A program made the translations under genes and the position numbers. The notes under the pieces are model-generated. The model was not told the origin of the DNA and did no database searches. It saw nothing but the letters and a program-made list of their open reading frames with translations. From NCBI GenBank assembly GCA_025602915.1, contig JAHLJZ010000106.1:1-64000 (forward strand): 64,000 bases of DNA. Direction: 5' to 3'. This stretch comes from Paraphysoderma sedebokerense (Eukaryota > Blastocladiomycota > Physodermatomycetes > Physodermatales > Physodermataceae). Positions 42,581 to 55,589 of this stretch are shown here, piece after piece (the stretch's first letter is position 1; each line of letters starts with the position of its first letter).

Positions 42581-45500
42581 ATGTTTCTGTATAACCTCGA
42601 TCTGCAGTCGCCGTCCCTTACGTCACAGGCAATCATCGGCAATTTCAGCGGAACAAAACAACAGGAATTTGTCCTGGCCAAACAGACGCATCTTGAACTA
42701 CTCAGAATTGACACCAATACAGGAAAATTCCATAGTGTACTGGAACACAATGTTTTTGGTGTGATTAGATCCATTGCTGCTTTTAGGTTGACAGGAGCAT
42801 CGAAGGGTAAGTTATAGTCACAGGCCATTCTTATGGACGAATATGAATTGTGGTGGTTTTTGTTTATTTAAAGTCTGTGGTGCTAGTACATAATGCCGCA
42901 GTCAATATCATTTCTTATGATGATTATTAACATTTATTTATTTTTCGGACTGTTTGATATTGATTCTACTAAATGTCGATTCGAACGATCTTCATCCATC
43001 TAAATCTATTTCATCGAAATCTTTCTATTATCGAATGAAATAACAAATCATCACCCATCGCCATATTTTGACCTATCAATCACGATTTACACTATGCAGA
43101 TTATATCGTAATCGGATCTGATTCTGGCAGGATAGTCATCCTGGAATACAATCCCGCGAAGAATGTTTTTGATAAAGTTCATCAAGAAACCTTTGGAAAA
43201 TCTGGTTGTCGCAGGATTGTTCCAGGCCAGTATTTAGCTTGTGATCCAAAGGGAAGAGCAGTCATGATTGGTATGTTTTCGGCAAATTAAAGCATTTTAG
43301 GGAGACTTAGCATTACGGGACGTTCGATAAAGGAAGCGGACAATGTGAGCAGGCGGCGGGAATTCCATCATAAACGACGTTCTGCTAAAATGCAGGGATA
43401 TGGCTTGCACTATAAAGAGAAGAAGCCAACAGCCTTAGTAGCTGGGTCAAGCATTTCAAAGGGTTCTCGGCATACCGCTCTGTTCACATTATGTCCACGT
43501 TTTCTTTCATCTATTTTGCGTTCATTGATCCTTACTATTCAAGTTTACTTGCTCTATTAACAATTCTTTTCGTTTCTTTTATCCTAACGTCTGAATATGT
43601 GCCGATTTCGTTGTATATTCTCTTCTATGTTTATAACATATAGGCGCCGTCGAGAAATCGAAATTTGTTTATATCCTTAACCGAGATAGCGCCGCCCGAT
43701 TGACCATATCGTCCCCTCTTGAAGCTCACAAATCCCATACAATACTTTACCATATGACAGGAGTAGATGTTGGGTTTGACAATCCTGTGTTTGCCTGTCT
43801 GGAAGTAGATTATAGTGATGCAGACCAAGATCCCACGGGCGAGGCATTGGAGAGGGTTGAGAAGGTGTTGACTTATTATGAACTTGATTTGGGTTTAAAT
43901 CATGTAGTGAGAAAATGGAGTGAAGCGGTGGATACTAGATCAAACTATCTTCTATCTGGTAAGTTGAACAGCTACTGGCACTCCTGGGGGAAACCCCATA
44001 TTCGGTATATATCGGTTGTCCAATGGCTAATATCGTTCATTCTCATCAGTCCCTGGTGGCACAGATGGTCCATCCGGAGTTCTTGTATGTACAGAAAACT
44101 GCATTTCGTGGCGCCACCCTGGACAGCCTGAACATCGTGTCCCGATCCCTCGAAGAATGAATTATTTGGAAGATGCCAATAGAGGTCTGCTCATTGTAAC
44201 AGGAGTAATGCACAAAATGAAGGTTAGTAATCATTTCTTTTGTTCAAGTGTGGTAAATCGCCTTTTCACTCTTCATTGCACTGATTCTAATCTATTCTTT
44301 GCGTGCCGTAGAACGCATTTTTCGTGCTACTGCAATCAGAAGAAGGGGATATTTATAAACTCACAATTGACCATTCCGAGGGTGAAGTTCAAAGTCTTCG
44401 GATTAAGTACTTCGACACAGTTCCAGTAGCTTCTAGTTTAGTCATTTTGAAAGCTGGATTTTTATATGTCGCAAGTGAAATGGGTAACCAGTTGAGTAAA
44501 ATTTTCACTTCTGCAATTTTTTTTCCATTCTGTTGAGGTTTCTGTTCATTGGTACTAACACCATTACTGAAATAGTACTCTATACCAAATTGAAAACCTT
44601 GGCGATGACGACGAAGAACAGCCCGAATATGTTTCTACCGATTTTATAAATGAGGATGGAGAATTCGATGAAAAGTTAGTGTATTTCAGACCGCGACCAT
44701 TAAGAAATCTGGTGCCGGTAGATGAAATTGAAAGTCTGGCAGCATTGGTGGATGCTAAAGTTTGTTGGCTTCAACTGTTTACGAAGTAAACGACATGACA
44801 TCTAACCGGATATTCAAACTACAGGTGTTGAATATTACCGAGGATGAAACACCTCAAATATACGCTTTATGTGGCCGATCGTCACGATCTTCATTCCGAA
44901 TTCTTCGACATGGACTCGAAATCACTGAGATGGCGGTATCTGAACTTCCTGGGAATCCAAAAGCAGTATGGACTGTTAAGACTAAGGCCGATGAGGAATT
45001 CGATAGTTTTATCGTTGTAAGCTTTACAAATGCAACGTTGGTGTTAAGTATCGGAGAGACCGTTGAAGAAGTAACAGATACTGGATTCTTGGCAAACGTT
45101 TCGACGCTGTTGGTTAAACAGATGGGCGAAGAAGACTTGGTTCAGGTTTGTTGTCCTACTCTAAATTTCGCCTCCTCCTTCAATTTTCGATATGATGGAT
45201 AAACTAAAACTGTTTCCGACACAACCATAGGTTTATCCAAACGGAATCCGCCATATTCGATCCGATAAACGTGTCAATGAATGGAAAACTCCGGGAAATC
45301 GCACCGTCACACATGCAACCGCGAATAACCGACAAATTGTGATTTCCTTAACAGGCGGAGAAATTGTTTACTTTGAACTTGATCCTTCTGGAAATCTCAA
45401 CGAGTATCCCGATCGAAAGGAAATGAGTGCACCCGTTACGGCGTTAAGTATTGGTGAAATACCTGAAGGAAGATTAAGGTCCCGATTCGTTGCAATCGGT

Positions 45501-47930
45501 TGTATGGATAGTACAGTCCGAGTGTTAAGTTTAGATCCGGAGAGTGTATTTGATGGTTTGAGTATGCAGGTACGGGAATATTGTCATTTCATGTGGCTCC
45601 TTTTCCTTCACTGTGGTTGGTTAAAACTCACGGAAACCCTTTCAATATTCTAGGCTTTGAACACACCTGCCGAATCACTTTTAATTCTTGCGCTTCCCAC
45701 CACACCATCTTCTCCTCATGGCACTCTTTTCCTCAATATCGGCCTTCAGAATGGTGTCCTCATTCGTTCTATCCTCGACGACATCACTGGTGCTCTAACC
45801 GATACTCGACTTCGATTTTTGGGTCCGAAACCTGTTAAACTGTTCTCAATCTGTGTCAACGGTGGTTCTGCCGTCTTAGCGTTAAGCTCAAAACCGTGGA
45901 TAGGATACGTGTGGCAATCACGAGTTACATTAAGCCCTGTCAGTTATGAAGCGTTGGAATGGGCTAGTGGCTTTAGAAGCGAACAATGTGAAGAAGGTGT
46001 GGTAGCTGTGACAGGGAATACGCTAAGGTTTGTAGTCATGCTAGTGATCAGTTTTTCAAACGTTTAACGTCTTTTTGGATCAACGAATATTATAGAATCA
46101 TCGCTGCGGAGAAACTGGGCAAAATATTTCATCAATCCGCCATACCGCTTTCTTATACACCGCGAAGATTCACTCAGCATCCCGGCTCAAAGAATTTTGT
46201 AATCATTGAAACTGACAACGCGACGTATGGAGAATCTGCTTTACAGTCGGAACTGAAGAAAAAGGTATATTATGACATATCCCCTCATTCCCCCGTGTAT
46301 CTCTTTCCCACGTATTATTACGAGTCGATAATTCTATTCTCTGACTTGTCATCGTTGTCATCAGGCGGAAGAATTCGAAGACGAATCTGTCCTAAATTAC
46401 CCAGAAGAATTTCCGCCGGAGCAATTCGGGAATATTAGATCCGAATCGGGAAAATGGGCGAGTTGTATAAGAGTTGTTAATCCATTCACTGGTGACACTT
46501 TGCAAAAAATTGAATTAGAAGACAACGAGGCTGCATTTTGGTACGTTATGGTTCCTCTTCTGTTTATTTGAGTTATATAAAATCTAACTTATACTGCTTT
46601 CAAAGTGTGACAACTATTCAGTTTGCTTCCGCACCCGAGGATATGTATCTTGTTGTAGGTACAGGCAAAGACGTTATGATGGCGCCGAGAACCTGTTCTG
46701 CCGGCTATATCCATTTATATAAATTTGTGAACGAGGGTACTGAATTAGAGTTCATGCATAAGGTATTTAGACCCAATCAATTCGGAGATCTCGCTTTTGT
46801 TTCTTTTTATCAGGAACGACTCTTCAAAACGTTTGAAACTCACTGTGAATACATCTGTTCATGACATTATTCTGTAGACACAAGTGGATGATGTTCCATT
46901 GGCTTTTTGTCCATTCCAAGGACGATTATTGGCTGGCATAGGAAACGTACTGAGGATTTACGATATTGGAAAGAAAAAATTACTAAGAAAATGTGAAAAC
47001 AAGGTTAAATCTTTAGCCATCCTTCATTCCCCTGTTCGCCCCACTAATTTGTAATTGTCTGCTATGTTTTGAAATTTACAGCAAGCGCCAAATCTGATAG
47101 TTTCCCTCGAGACTCAAGGTTCCCGCATTGTCATTGGGGACATTTCAGAGTCGTTTCATTACGCTACCTATAGACAGATGGACAACAGAATCATCGTGTT
47201 CGCCGATGACACCACCTCTCGATACCTCACTTCTTCAACAATGATGGATTACGAAACTATCGCTGGGGGTGACAAGTTTGGTAATTTTTGGGTGAACAGG
47301 TTGGATAGTAAAGTAACAGAAGAAATCGATGATGATCCCACCGGGAATAAAGGTTTGATGGAAAAAGGATACTTAGGTGGTGCACCCAACAAGGTCAGTT
47401 TACTATCGATCTTTGTATAATATCTAATTTTCATTATCTCGTTTTAACGTCATGTCTTTTCTTCAATCAGACCGCCGTTGTAGCAAACTTTCACCTCGGT
47501 GATATCGCCACCCATTTCACCAAAACTTCACTCGTGCCAGGTGGTCGTGACGTGTTACTTTACACGACGTTAGGCGGTGGTATCGGTTTTTTCGTACCCT
47601 TCTTGTCCAAAGACGATGTCGATTTCTTTCAAAGTCTAGAAATGGCAATGAGAAATGAAATGCCGCCGTTATGTGGTCGTGATCATTTAGCTTGGAGAAG
47701 TTACTACACCCCTGTCAAGGTACTCTTTCTCCACTCTTCATACACGTTTAACCTTGAATATCAACTTAATTTTTCTTTTCGTTTTGTAGTCCGTTATAGA
47801 CGGAAACCTCTGTGAACAATACAATGTTCTCCCTCCCGAGAAGAAACGGTCGATAGCTGAAGATCTGGATCGATCTCCCGCCGAGATTTCGAAAAAATTA
47901 GAAGACATGAGAACTCGTGTTGCTTTTTAA
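42581..47930 (+). CDS. SF3B3: Splicing factor 3B subunit 3 (Rse1/SAP130)
   Basis: A core SF3b subunit of the U2 snRNP, made of three WD40-type beta-propellers and a C-terminal helical domain, working in the nucleus in branch-site recognition. Sixteen exons join in phase to about 1,200 residues, against 1,217 in human. Recognisable parts: [149 protein letters not shown] and [20 protein letters not shown], ending [14 protein letters not shown]-like. Most introns are 50-100 nt, but introns 1 (about 293 nt) and 2 (about 373 nt) are longer. One donor (GTTGAG at 44491) is non-standard. Confidence 0.97.
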
Positions 47931-48636
47931 TTAAATCACATTTTGAATGGACGTTGAAATTATTGGTTGTCAAGTACAAAATCTTGAATTAGCATCTAGT
48001 ATCTCTACTGTCTAAAACTACACAAAAATGTAACACGAAAAACCTGAAAAGCCGGGAAACCTGAAAATCGAAAAGCGAATAAAAAGATTTAGGGTTGAGT
48101 GTGACCAAATATTCAAGAGTTAATACGAACCCCAAATTCTCAGTCATGAAATCACCCGTTAGTTTGTGTGAATCGTGTAAACCACAGTCCAGATAAAACA
48201 AAAACAAATGAAAAATAAAACACAAGAGTTTTGGATACGGGATATTAGGATATTTGAGTATTGAGTATCGAGTATTAAGTTGGTATACTGCAAATTTAAG
48301 AATTTGAAGGTACAAAACTGGTTTTTGCCATGTTCTTGTTCTTGTTCTTGTTCTTGTTCTTGTTCCGTTTCTTTCTGGATTCTTCTGTAGTGTGTACGGC
48401 GATATTAAACAAATTTGTAAAAAAATAAAAAAGAAAGAATAAAGAAAACAGGAGAAAGTTTGTCGTTCTCGTTTGTTTTTATTCCAAATTCAACTTCCCC
48501 CAGAGACAACCCTGTTTCATTCCTTTTTTTCAAATTCACTTTTCCTTCGTCCTCAATTTTAATAACTCCAAGTATATCAGCAAGTCAAGTTTTGTAAGAT
48601 TCAAGTTTTTAAGATTCAAGTTTGTAAAGTCAAGTT

Positions 48637-48637
<1 letters not shown>

Positions 48638-48686
<49 letters not shown>
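48638..48686. repeat. Poly(A) run, about 49 bases
   Basis: Uninterrupted A from about 48638 to 48686. No target-site duplication or retroelement body is visible next to it, so it is listed as a homopolymer rather than a SINE or LINE tail. Confidence 0.9.
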
Positions 48687-48687
<1 letters not shown>

Positions 48688-48740
48688 AAAAACCATTAAA
48701 ATCCATAAAGCTATAATCCGGGTTTAAGAAAATACCGATT

Positions 48741-48874
48741 CATTTATACATTTATACATTTATACATTTATACATTTATACATTTATACATTTATACATT
48801 TATACATTTATACATTTATACATTTATACATTTATACATTTATACATTTATACATTTATACACTTATACATTTA
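48741..48874. repeat. TTTATACA octamer microsatellite
   Basis: About 16-17 near-perfect tandem copies of TTTATACA; one late copy has C for T (CACTTATACA). High copy number and purity point to a young, unstable array. Confidence 0.95.
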
Positions 48875-49250
48875 AGAAAAAATAACTATTATATCTATAA
48901 TAATTATTAAAAAAAAACCAAAAAAAGACTCTCATCACTAAAACCTATCCTTATCTCCATCAACCAAACTCTAAAACTCAAAAACTCAAAATCCTCAAAA
49001 AACTCAAAAAACCCAAGAACTCAAGAACTCAAGAACTCAAGGTGACCAATCGAGAAAAATAAAGTCGAGTAAAGTCGGGTGAGGTTTATTTTAAAGTCGG
49101 GTAAAGTCGAGTAAGATTGAGTTGACCATAGAATTAAAAAAAAAGTTTCTAGGTTTCGGTTTTTGGGTTTTGAATTGGTGTGTTAGAAATCGGTGTGATT
49201 CGAGATATTCAAGATAATTTAGATTTCGGGGGAATATGAAAGATGAATTA

Positions 49251-49356
49251 TGAAATATGGATTCTAGAATTTTTATTTGGTTATTGAAATGTAGGGGATT
49301 GTAATGAAATATGGATTCTAGAATTTTTATTTGGATATTGAAATGTAGGGGATTGT
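49251..49356. repeat. 53-bp tandem duplication, two copies
   Basis: The unit begins TGAAATATGGATTCTAGAAT and ends GTAGGGGATTGTAA; the second copy starts at 49304. The copies differ at one position (GGTTATTG against GGATATTG), so the duplication is recent. Confidence 0.85.
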
Positions 49357-49814
49357 AAATGGTAGATTAAAATATAAACTGTTTTGGGTTAATTTAATTT
49401 GATTCGATGCATTTGATTTGATTGGTTTTATTTTCATTGTTTGTTTGGTTGAATTGTTTATTTTGATATGTTTGTTTTATACTACAAACTCGTACTATCC
49501 GTGCACACGCACCTTTTCACTTTTAATTTTTTAATTTTGATTTTGGGGGGTGGTAAGGTGTAACATTTTGAATGATGAATCTGAATTTGGATTTTGAAAG
49601 TTGAAATTCGAGGTTTAATTTTTAAGTGGGGAAGAAATAATTAATAAAAGAAATAAAAGGAATGAGTGACGAAGAAAACATAAGATATGATGGATCAGAA
49701 AATAAGAAAATTTGAGATAGAGAGAGGAGAAAGTGAAGAGACAGATCAAAAAAAGAAAGGAAAAACAAACAAAAAAGAAAATTGAAGGGAAAAGGATGTA
49801 AGGATGTACAGGAA

Positions 49815-52800
49815 TTAATCAAACAACGGTGCATCCATTTCCAAATCCCCATCCATCACCACCCCCGCCGTCTCCATAAAATCAACACTACTCTCATTCA
49901 AAATCAAATTCTCAAACAACTCTTCCAACTCTGTCTCCCCAATTAACATCACCCCCCTAATTTTACCTCCACTACCATCTACTTCGTTGCCTTTTTCTTT
50001 CACTACTTTAACGTATTCCCCCGGGTGAGAAGATCGGACCATGATTTCGTAGGAACCGGGTTCGAGTCCTTGGGCGTTGAAAAGACCGAGGAGGACGACT
50101 TTGAAGCCGAAGAAGCGGGAAACGTGGGCGAATAAATCGAAATGAATGTCGAGGAGGGGTGGTAACTGTTGTTGTTGTATCAGTTGCTGATTTTGATTCT
50201 GGTTTTGTTGCGGAGGATGGTTAAACTCGTGAGGCGGAGAAGTGTGACCTTGAGATTCAGGGGACGACATTTCAAAAAGGGCGGGTGACTGTGACGGCGA
50301 CGGAGAAGGTGACGTGAATATCGATTCAGTAAGTGACGGTGTAGTAGACGGATTAGAAGAAACGGTTGATTCGGTGGCTTGTTGATTTTGGTTTTGGTGT
50401 GGTGGTGAGTTTGTAGCGGTTGGTAATGTCGGATGTGAAGGTGACTCTGAAGATTGAGAAGGTTGTAATGTGGAGCGAATCATGGATCGTGCGGCCTTTT
50501 TATTTCAAAAACAAGAAAGTCATCGTGAGTTTTCTGTTACTGTGATAGTTGAGATTTCGAAAAGGTTGTTTGTTAAACACAAACCTGTAACCCCATCAAC
50601 CTCGCTTGACTCCACAATCTCATTTGAAACCAATGTTTACTCCTTTCCCAATTAGCAGTGACACAATCCCCCGCGGCCCAAACACCATCGATATCCGTCC
50701 TCATTTCTCGGTCTACCAGTATACCTTCGTCTTTAGGCGAACAGGCGATACCGGCTTCCATTGCGATCGAAGAGTTGGGGAGAACACCGGTGGCGGAAAT
50801 CATAAAGTCGACGCCGTACGTGTGGTTGTTGGAGAGGGTGACGTAGATCGGGTAGTGGTCTTCTTGATCTGTCGATGTGGATAGATCGGAGGGTAGCTGG
50901 TGTGGTTGTTGATGCTGTGAGGGTTGCGATGAGGGATGTGACTGAGGTATCGGTTGAGATGGATGTGGTTGGGGATGCGAATGGGACAGAGAGGTAGATA
51001 ATGAGGTAGCGGAGGTGGCTAATGATTTCGTTTTCTCAATGGCGGTTAGACCTAACCTTCCATCACCGAATAACTTGAAATCGGGTATAAAATTAAAATC
51101 TCCTCTTTCACTGTCTGCACCAAAATCGGATCCGTTCTTGGCGTCTGAATGGTTGTCTCCATTTTTGACTGCTCTATCCTCTTGTTCATTTCCACTGTGA
51201 TCTTCAGACTCACTGATGTCGATTTGCTGAGGGACGGGAGCTCCCATGCCGACCCTCCTCTTTTTGCCTTTCCTTTGCCATTCTTCCCAGTTTTCTAGTT
51301 TTTCTATTGAACTTTCCATCTCGATGACCAAGTCACGATCACTGGGAACCATGCTTTCAATGATACTTGTGGTGGAAGGTACCGGGACATTCAGCGATGT
51401 TTTCCACACTGGTCCGAGGGCTGCACCGGGGGAAAGAGGCGAGGTTGCGTTGGATTTTGAGGGTGCTTGAGGGGGTGATTTTCGTTTGCCGATGAGGGAA
51501 GAGGTGATGTGTTGGTGGCCCTGCGGTGGTTTGATTTGATTGTTTGGATGAGGAGGTTGGGAAGACGTAGAGGCGGACGAGGAGGAAGAGGAAGAAACGT
51601 CGAGATTCATTCCGCCCAACTGCCTGGCAGTAGAGCTCATTGGATTGATCAACCGCTGAAAAACTGGTTCATTTTTGGTGAATAAATGAGGCATAAAGAA
51701 GGCAGAAGCGCCTTCGTCCAAAAACGTATTTCCCAAAAAGCTATCTTTTATCACCCAGACCAAGGGTATCCGTCGAATTTCGTTTAGTAGTTCCAGAGCT
51801 ATACCTCCGTTTCCAACCACCATGACTCGTTTGGCGGTCGAGAGGCGTGTGCAGAGTTCTTCGACGGAGTGAAGGTCTCGAATGCCAATGACGTTTGGGT
51901 GGGTGGATATCAGTTTTGGGCGGGCGCCGAGACAGAGACACAGTTTGTCGTAGGTATATGTGTGTCCCGTCGATGTGTGAATCAGCTGTTGATGGAGTTG
52001 GTCGAGGAAGGCAGCGGCAGAGTGGAACGAAAGCGGCAGATAGCAGTGCCATTGAAACAAACAAAATGAAAGAAACATTTTGAGCTGATGAGTCAACCAT
52101 TTTGATAATGCAGTGTAGATTGGCAAAAAGATGATATTGGGTAGAGATAGACTATACTATCAAGCCGCAGATGATTCCATCTGAACGAAAAGTTCAAAAG
52201 AGGCGAATAAAAGTGTACCTTTTTTCGGACATCAATTCTGTCGACCGAGGCTTCGTAGACATGGAGATTAGAGTTTTGTTGTCTGTAGGTATCGAGGTCG
52301 GTAGGAACCAAGTCAAAGACTTCGGTTGAGTTGGTGATGAGTTGGACATTGGTGACGAGCTGTTGGTGTATTTTGATGTTTTTGGGATTTCATATTTTTG
52401 ATTTTTTGGGGAAAATATGTGATTGAATGCGACAATGAATAAATGTAGTCATAAGAGGGATTGCGGTGGAGACAAAAAAAAATCAAGTGATTTTTGTGTT
52501 CAATGTATTGGATGTAGCGGATAATTGCGGGTAGACGGATAGTATGGTGTGGGAGGTTGCAAATGGTCAAAGGAATAGATAAAAGACAAAGGAGGTTAGT
52601 CTCACATCTCTGACTGTAGTGGGCGAAAGAAAAAAAGCCAAAAAACATGAAAAAAAAGTGCGAACAGAAGAGTGCAGCAGCAGGGTGCAGTGAATGCCGG
52701 CGAGTAGGGTAGACGGCCCGGGAGGAAAAGTGATTTGGTTTGAGGAATGGATTGATTGATTGAATGAATTTACCTTTAGTATTCTGCTCGAGCTAAAGAG

Positions 52801-52893
52801 GACGACCTGATCGTTAGGGGAGGCGAGTCTGGATATTTCCTCAGCGGCCGAGACACCGGCGACGCCACCCCCGACGACGACGAACTTGACCAT
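49815..52893 (-). CDS. PYROXD1: PYROXD1-type FAD/NAD(P)H oxidoreductase with low-complexity inserts
   Basis: Four exons, 52893-52774, 52359-52219, 51985-50585 and 50495-49815, give about 780 residues, against about 500 in human; the excess is low-complexity insert. FAD-binding start: FVVVGGGVAGVSAAEEIS. NAD(P)H fold: RVMVVGNGGIALELLNEIRR with VWVIKDSFLGNTFLDEGASA, both near-diagnostic of PYROXD1. Second FAD site: FMISATGVLPNSS, then VWAAGDCVTANW and WFQMRLWSQARLMG. The C-terminal domain has FFGFKVVLLGLFNAQGL and IRGVMLIGETELEELFENL. Inserts are a Ser/Pro/Gly/Asp-rich block of about 250 residues between the NAD and second FAD parts and a Ser/Pro/Gln-rich block after the latter. In animals PYROXD1 protects the tRNA ligase RtcB from oxidation; the partner here is unknown. 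No redox CxxC was seen. Confidence 0.9.
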
Positions 52894-53595
52894 TGGTGTG
52901 TGGTGTGTTGTGTGTGTAGATGTGTTGGGGAGTGAGTGAAAGGGAGTGTACGAGGGAGTGTATGAGTGAGTGGGGAGTGCAGGGAGTGAAGGGAGTGAAG
53001 GGAGTGATAATTAGGAGTGCGTAAGAATGACTTGTTTGTGTTTCAGCTGGAGAGTGGAGAGAGAGGGAACAGAGGGGGAACAGAGGGGGAATGGCAGCAA
53101 TTGGCAAACTCACTGGGGGAATCCAGTCCAGCAGAATCCACGGGAATGCTCTGGAGGGAACTCGGCACACTCTCCACTGGGCACACGCACACGGCGCATT
53201 CACTCAGCCACTCTGCCTGCTTATTCCATACACCCCGGCAATCAACAACAAAAGACACCGCAAGACACACGGTGAACCAACGGTGAACCACACCCGATGA
53301 ACCATCTGTGAACCAACTGTGAACCACACCCGGTAAACAACTGCTGACACACCCCGGGACAATTGTCACTCTGTCACGCCGTCCCTTCCCACCGACCACA
53401 TGTCACCTCCCTCACACAAGTACCACAGAGCACACAACCGCAACAACACAATCCCTTTTCCCGATTCCTTAATTCACGTCTCCTGACAAGATCAATGTTG
53501 CAACATCGCGAAAGTGTCACCAAACATTGACGAGAGAATATTTTTATTCAAATGCTACATTACTATTTTGCTGACAGAGGTCTAAATCAAACTAG
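52894..53595. repeat. PYROXD1 upstream region with short tandem repeats
   Basis: Directly upstream of the PYROXD1 start, the plus strand carries AGGGAGTG/GAGTGAGTG units (about 52925-53010), a purine-rich tract (53053-53090), and imperfect GTGAACCA repeats (about 53271-53340, with GTGAACCACACCCG twice). Frames here are composition artefacts. Confidence 0.7.
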
Positions 53596-54800
53596 TCACC
53601 CTTTACTACTTTTCACGTGCTCCCACTTCCCAAGGATCCAGCATCTCCTAAAATCATCATTCATGGCCAAAAACATATTCGCAGTCTGCTCCTCCTTGAG
53701 CATCTCAACAATAGATATACACTCTATAGTCGGTAATTTCAACTCGGCGGTTATCTCCATGAACTGTTCTATCGCTTTCTTTTGATAGTTTGAATCTTGA
53801 CTCATATGCTGACATTGGTTACACTCCGCCGACGATTGCGCCAATTCTAACTGCTGAATCCTCTTTTTCAAAATGGCGACGTCCGCCTATATAGATTTAA
53901 TAGGTGTAATACACACCACAATGCAGTCAGTATCCTGTTTATCTTCTCCGATTCTCCACATTATCAACATGATCCAAGATCCAAAATTGTCGGTCGACTT
54001 ACCTGACAGGTGTCTAGTAACCGATCAAATCTCTTGTTCGTTTCATACACGTATTTTTCTATACAGCGAATTTTCGCCATGAATTCTTGACAATCGTAAT
54101 TTATCTAAAATCGATGGTACGGGTTTAGTGGTGCATGTAATATACGAATTGACCGAGTAAGAGTAGGAATTTTAATAAGAACACCCCCTGTAAACCAGAT
54201 TCTTACCGCTTCTTGCTCTTCCCTTTCTTTAAGTTTTCGTAAAAGCGTCCCACCATAAGTCACTTCTTCCAGCTCTTTCACGTCGGCACCATTTTCGATC
54301 AAAAGTTTGGCAAGATGAACGTATTTAGAAGTATCTAGGAAATGGGCACCCCGGGCGGCGACTTGCAGAGGTGAAAGATTTTCGTTTTTCCGTCCCATTG
54401 TAATAGCTTGCGGCGTCGCTTCCGTCCGCCAGGAAACATTTGAACCGTTTTTGAGTAAAATTTCAACCATCGTAGACCATCCCATCTCGCAAGCCTGATG
54501 AAGTAAGGTCGGGTCCCTCGAATCTGCGCCTTTCTCGATAAGAAACTTGACCATGTCTTCATCGCATTCATTGAGTGCACGCCGTAATAGACTTCCACCG
54601 CAACCGTGTAATTTGTAACCATTTTCGAGCATAAATCTTAATACTTCCACCTGCTTGTGTTCGACACATTTATGAGCAATTTGAGACCATGGGTCGCCGG
54701 AGCACACAGGGGCGTCCTTCGGGAATTGAAGTAACATCGACTTGGCGGTTTCCACATCCCCTTCTTCAATTTTCCCAATTATCATAAACTGATTTATCAT
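53596..54800 (-). CDS. Ankyrin-repeat protein with coiled-coil tail (copy 1, not tail-anchored)
   Basis: ATG 54800 (MINQFMIIGKIEEGD); the frame upstream starts only with TTG. Exon 1 (to about 54207) holds about five ankyrin repeats, such as EVLRFMLENGYKLHGCGG, MVKFLIEKGADSRDPTLLHQ and HLAKLLIENGADVKELEEV, ending YGGTLLRKLKEREEQEA. Exon 2 (about 54107-54004) reads INYDCQEFMAKIRCIEKY and exon 3 (53871 or so down to 53596) begins ADVAILKKRIQQLELAQ, a coiled coil. Unlike its paralogues it ends WEHVKSSKG with no membrane helix, and gains a Cys pair (CNQCQH). It may bind partners in the cytosol; role unknown. Confidence 0.75.
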
Positions 54801-55589
54801 ATTTCGTTCAAATTGATGTGTGGATAAGTGAGCCAAGAGGCAGAAAATTCCGAAAATCTCATTTGCTTTTCTTCCACAGGTTCACATGGCCATAATTGGA
54901 ATCATGGATTACTATTCTTAGTAGCAAACCACAATACGCATTTATCCCGTTCTTACCTGATCCAACTATATCCGTTGAACCACACTCAACTTTCTGAATG
55001 CCCCGCTTTCAAAACTTTTTAATTCAATTCGCTAACGGTTAAGTTCTCAAAGATGAGTATATTGAACGATGAATCCAAAATCGGGTTTAACTGTGCAGAC
55101 TCGATGGATCATGGATTTGTGGATGCATCATCAGTTGAAAGGCTATCTAGCATGGAATGTTCACGATTTTCAAGTCATAAAGTTAACAACAGATTTACAC
55201 TCTGAATCTTTTGACACATGATTCATCGCTGGAAATTACACAAGATATGCACTCTAAATTCAAATATGATTTGTATTTGTGAACCAGTAATTTACATCTC
55301 TGTAGCCCATGACTGTTGATAAGAGAAGCGATTTGTGAAAACTGAAAGTTCTGGGTTTCTTTATTTTTATCAAGATTGGTTAATGTTTCTTGTTTTTTGC
55401 ATCGTATTATTTTTATTTTACGGTTCAGATGAATGGCGATTTTGATAAGTTTTAGGTTTTCTTAATTTTATCATGATTCCGTTTTGTCCTTTGAATTGTT
55501 TATTTTTTTTGGCAGAACAAAGAATTATAAAACTCAAAAAGTAAATCATACTCGACGCTTAATTAAATTAAAATTTTCGTTCGCCACTT
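54801..55589. other. Spacer in the ankyrin cluster
   Basis: AT-rich, non-coding. It separates ankyrin copy 1 from a fragmentary copy. The frame at 54828-55022 (+) has no motif. Confidence 0.35.

Larger units (their letters stand above)
47931..49814. repeat. Simple-repeat and satellite-rich spacer
   Basis: Nearly 1.9 kb without genes and rich in simple repeats, between the converging SF3B3 (+) and PYROXD1 (-) genes. It holds an about six-copy TTCTTG hexamer array (48331-48366), a 49-base poly(A) run (48638-48686), a 16-17 copy TTTATACA octamer array (48741-48874), clusters of CTCAA(A)/AACTC units (about 48950-49040), GTCGGGTAA/GTCGAGTAA units (about 49060-49120) and a 53-bp tandem duplication (49251-49356). 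Confidence 0.85.

Noticed and set aside
43345-43560. Plus-strand frame of 71 codons
   Set aside because: Lies in the second intron of SF3B3; flanking exons join in phase without it.
48741-48874. Octamer array considered as a CRISPR-like or telomeric repeat
   Set aside because: Units are contiguous without spacers, and TTTATACA is not a known telomere repeat; it is a microsatellite.
53017-53399. Several overlapping frames on both strands near 53.0-53.4 kb
   Set aside because: All follow from repeat composition (GGGAG, GTGAACC) in the PYROXD1 upstream region.
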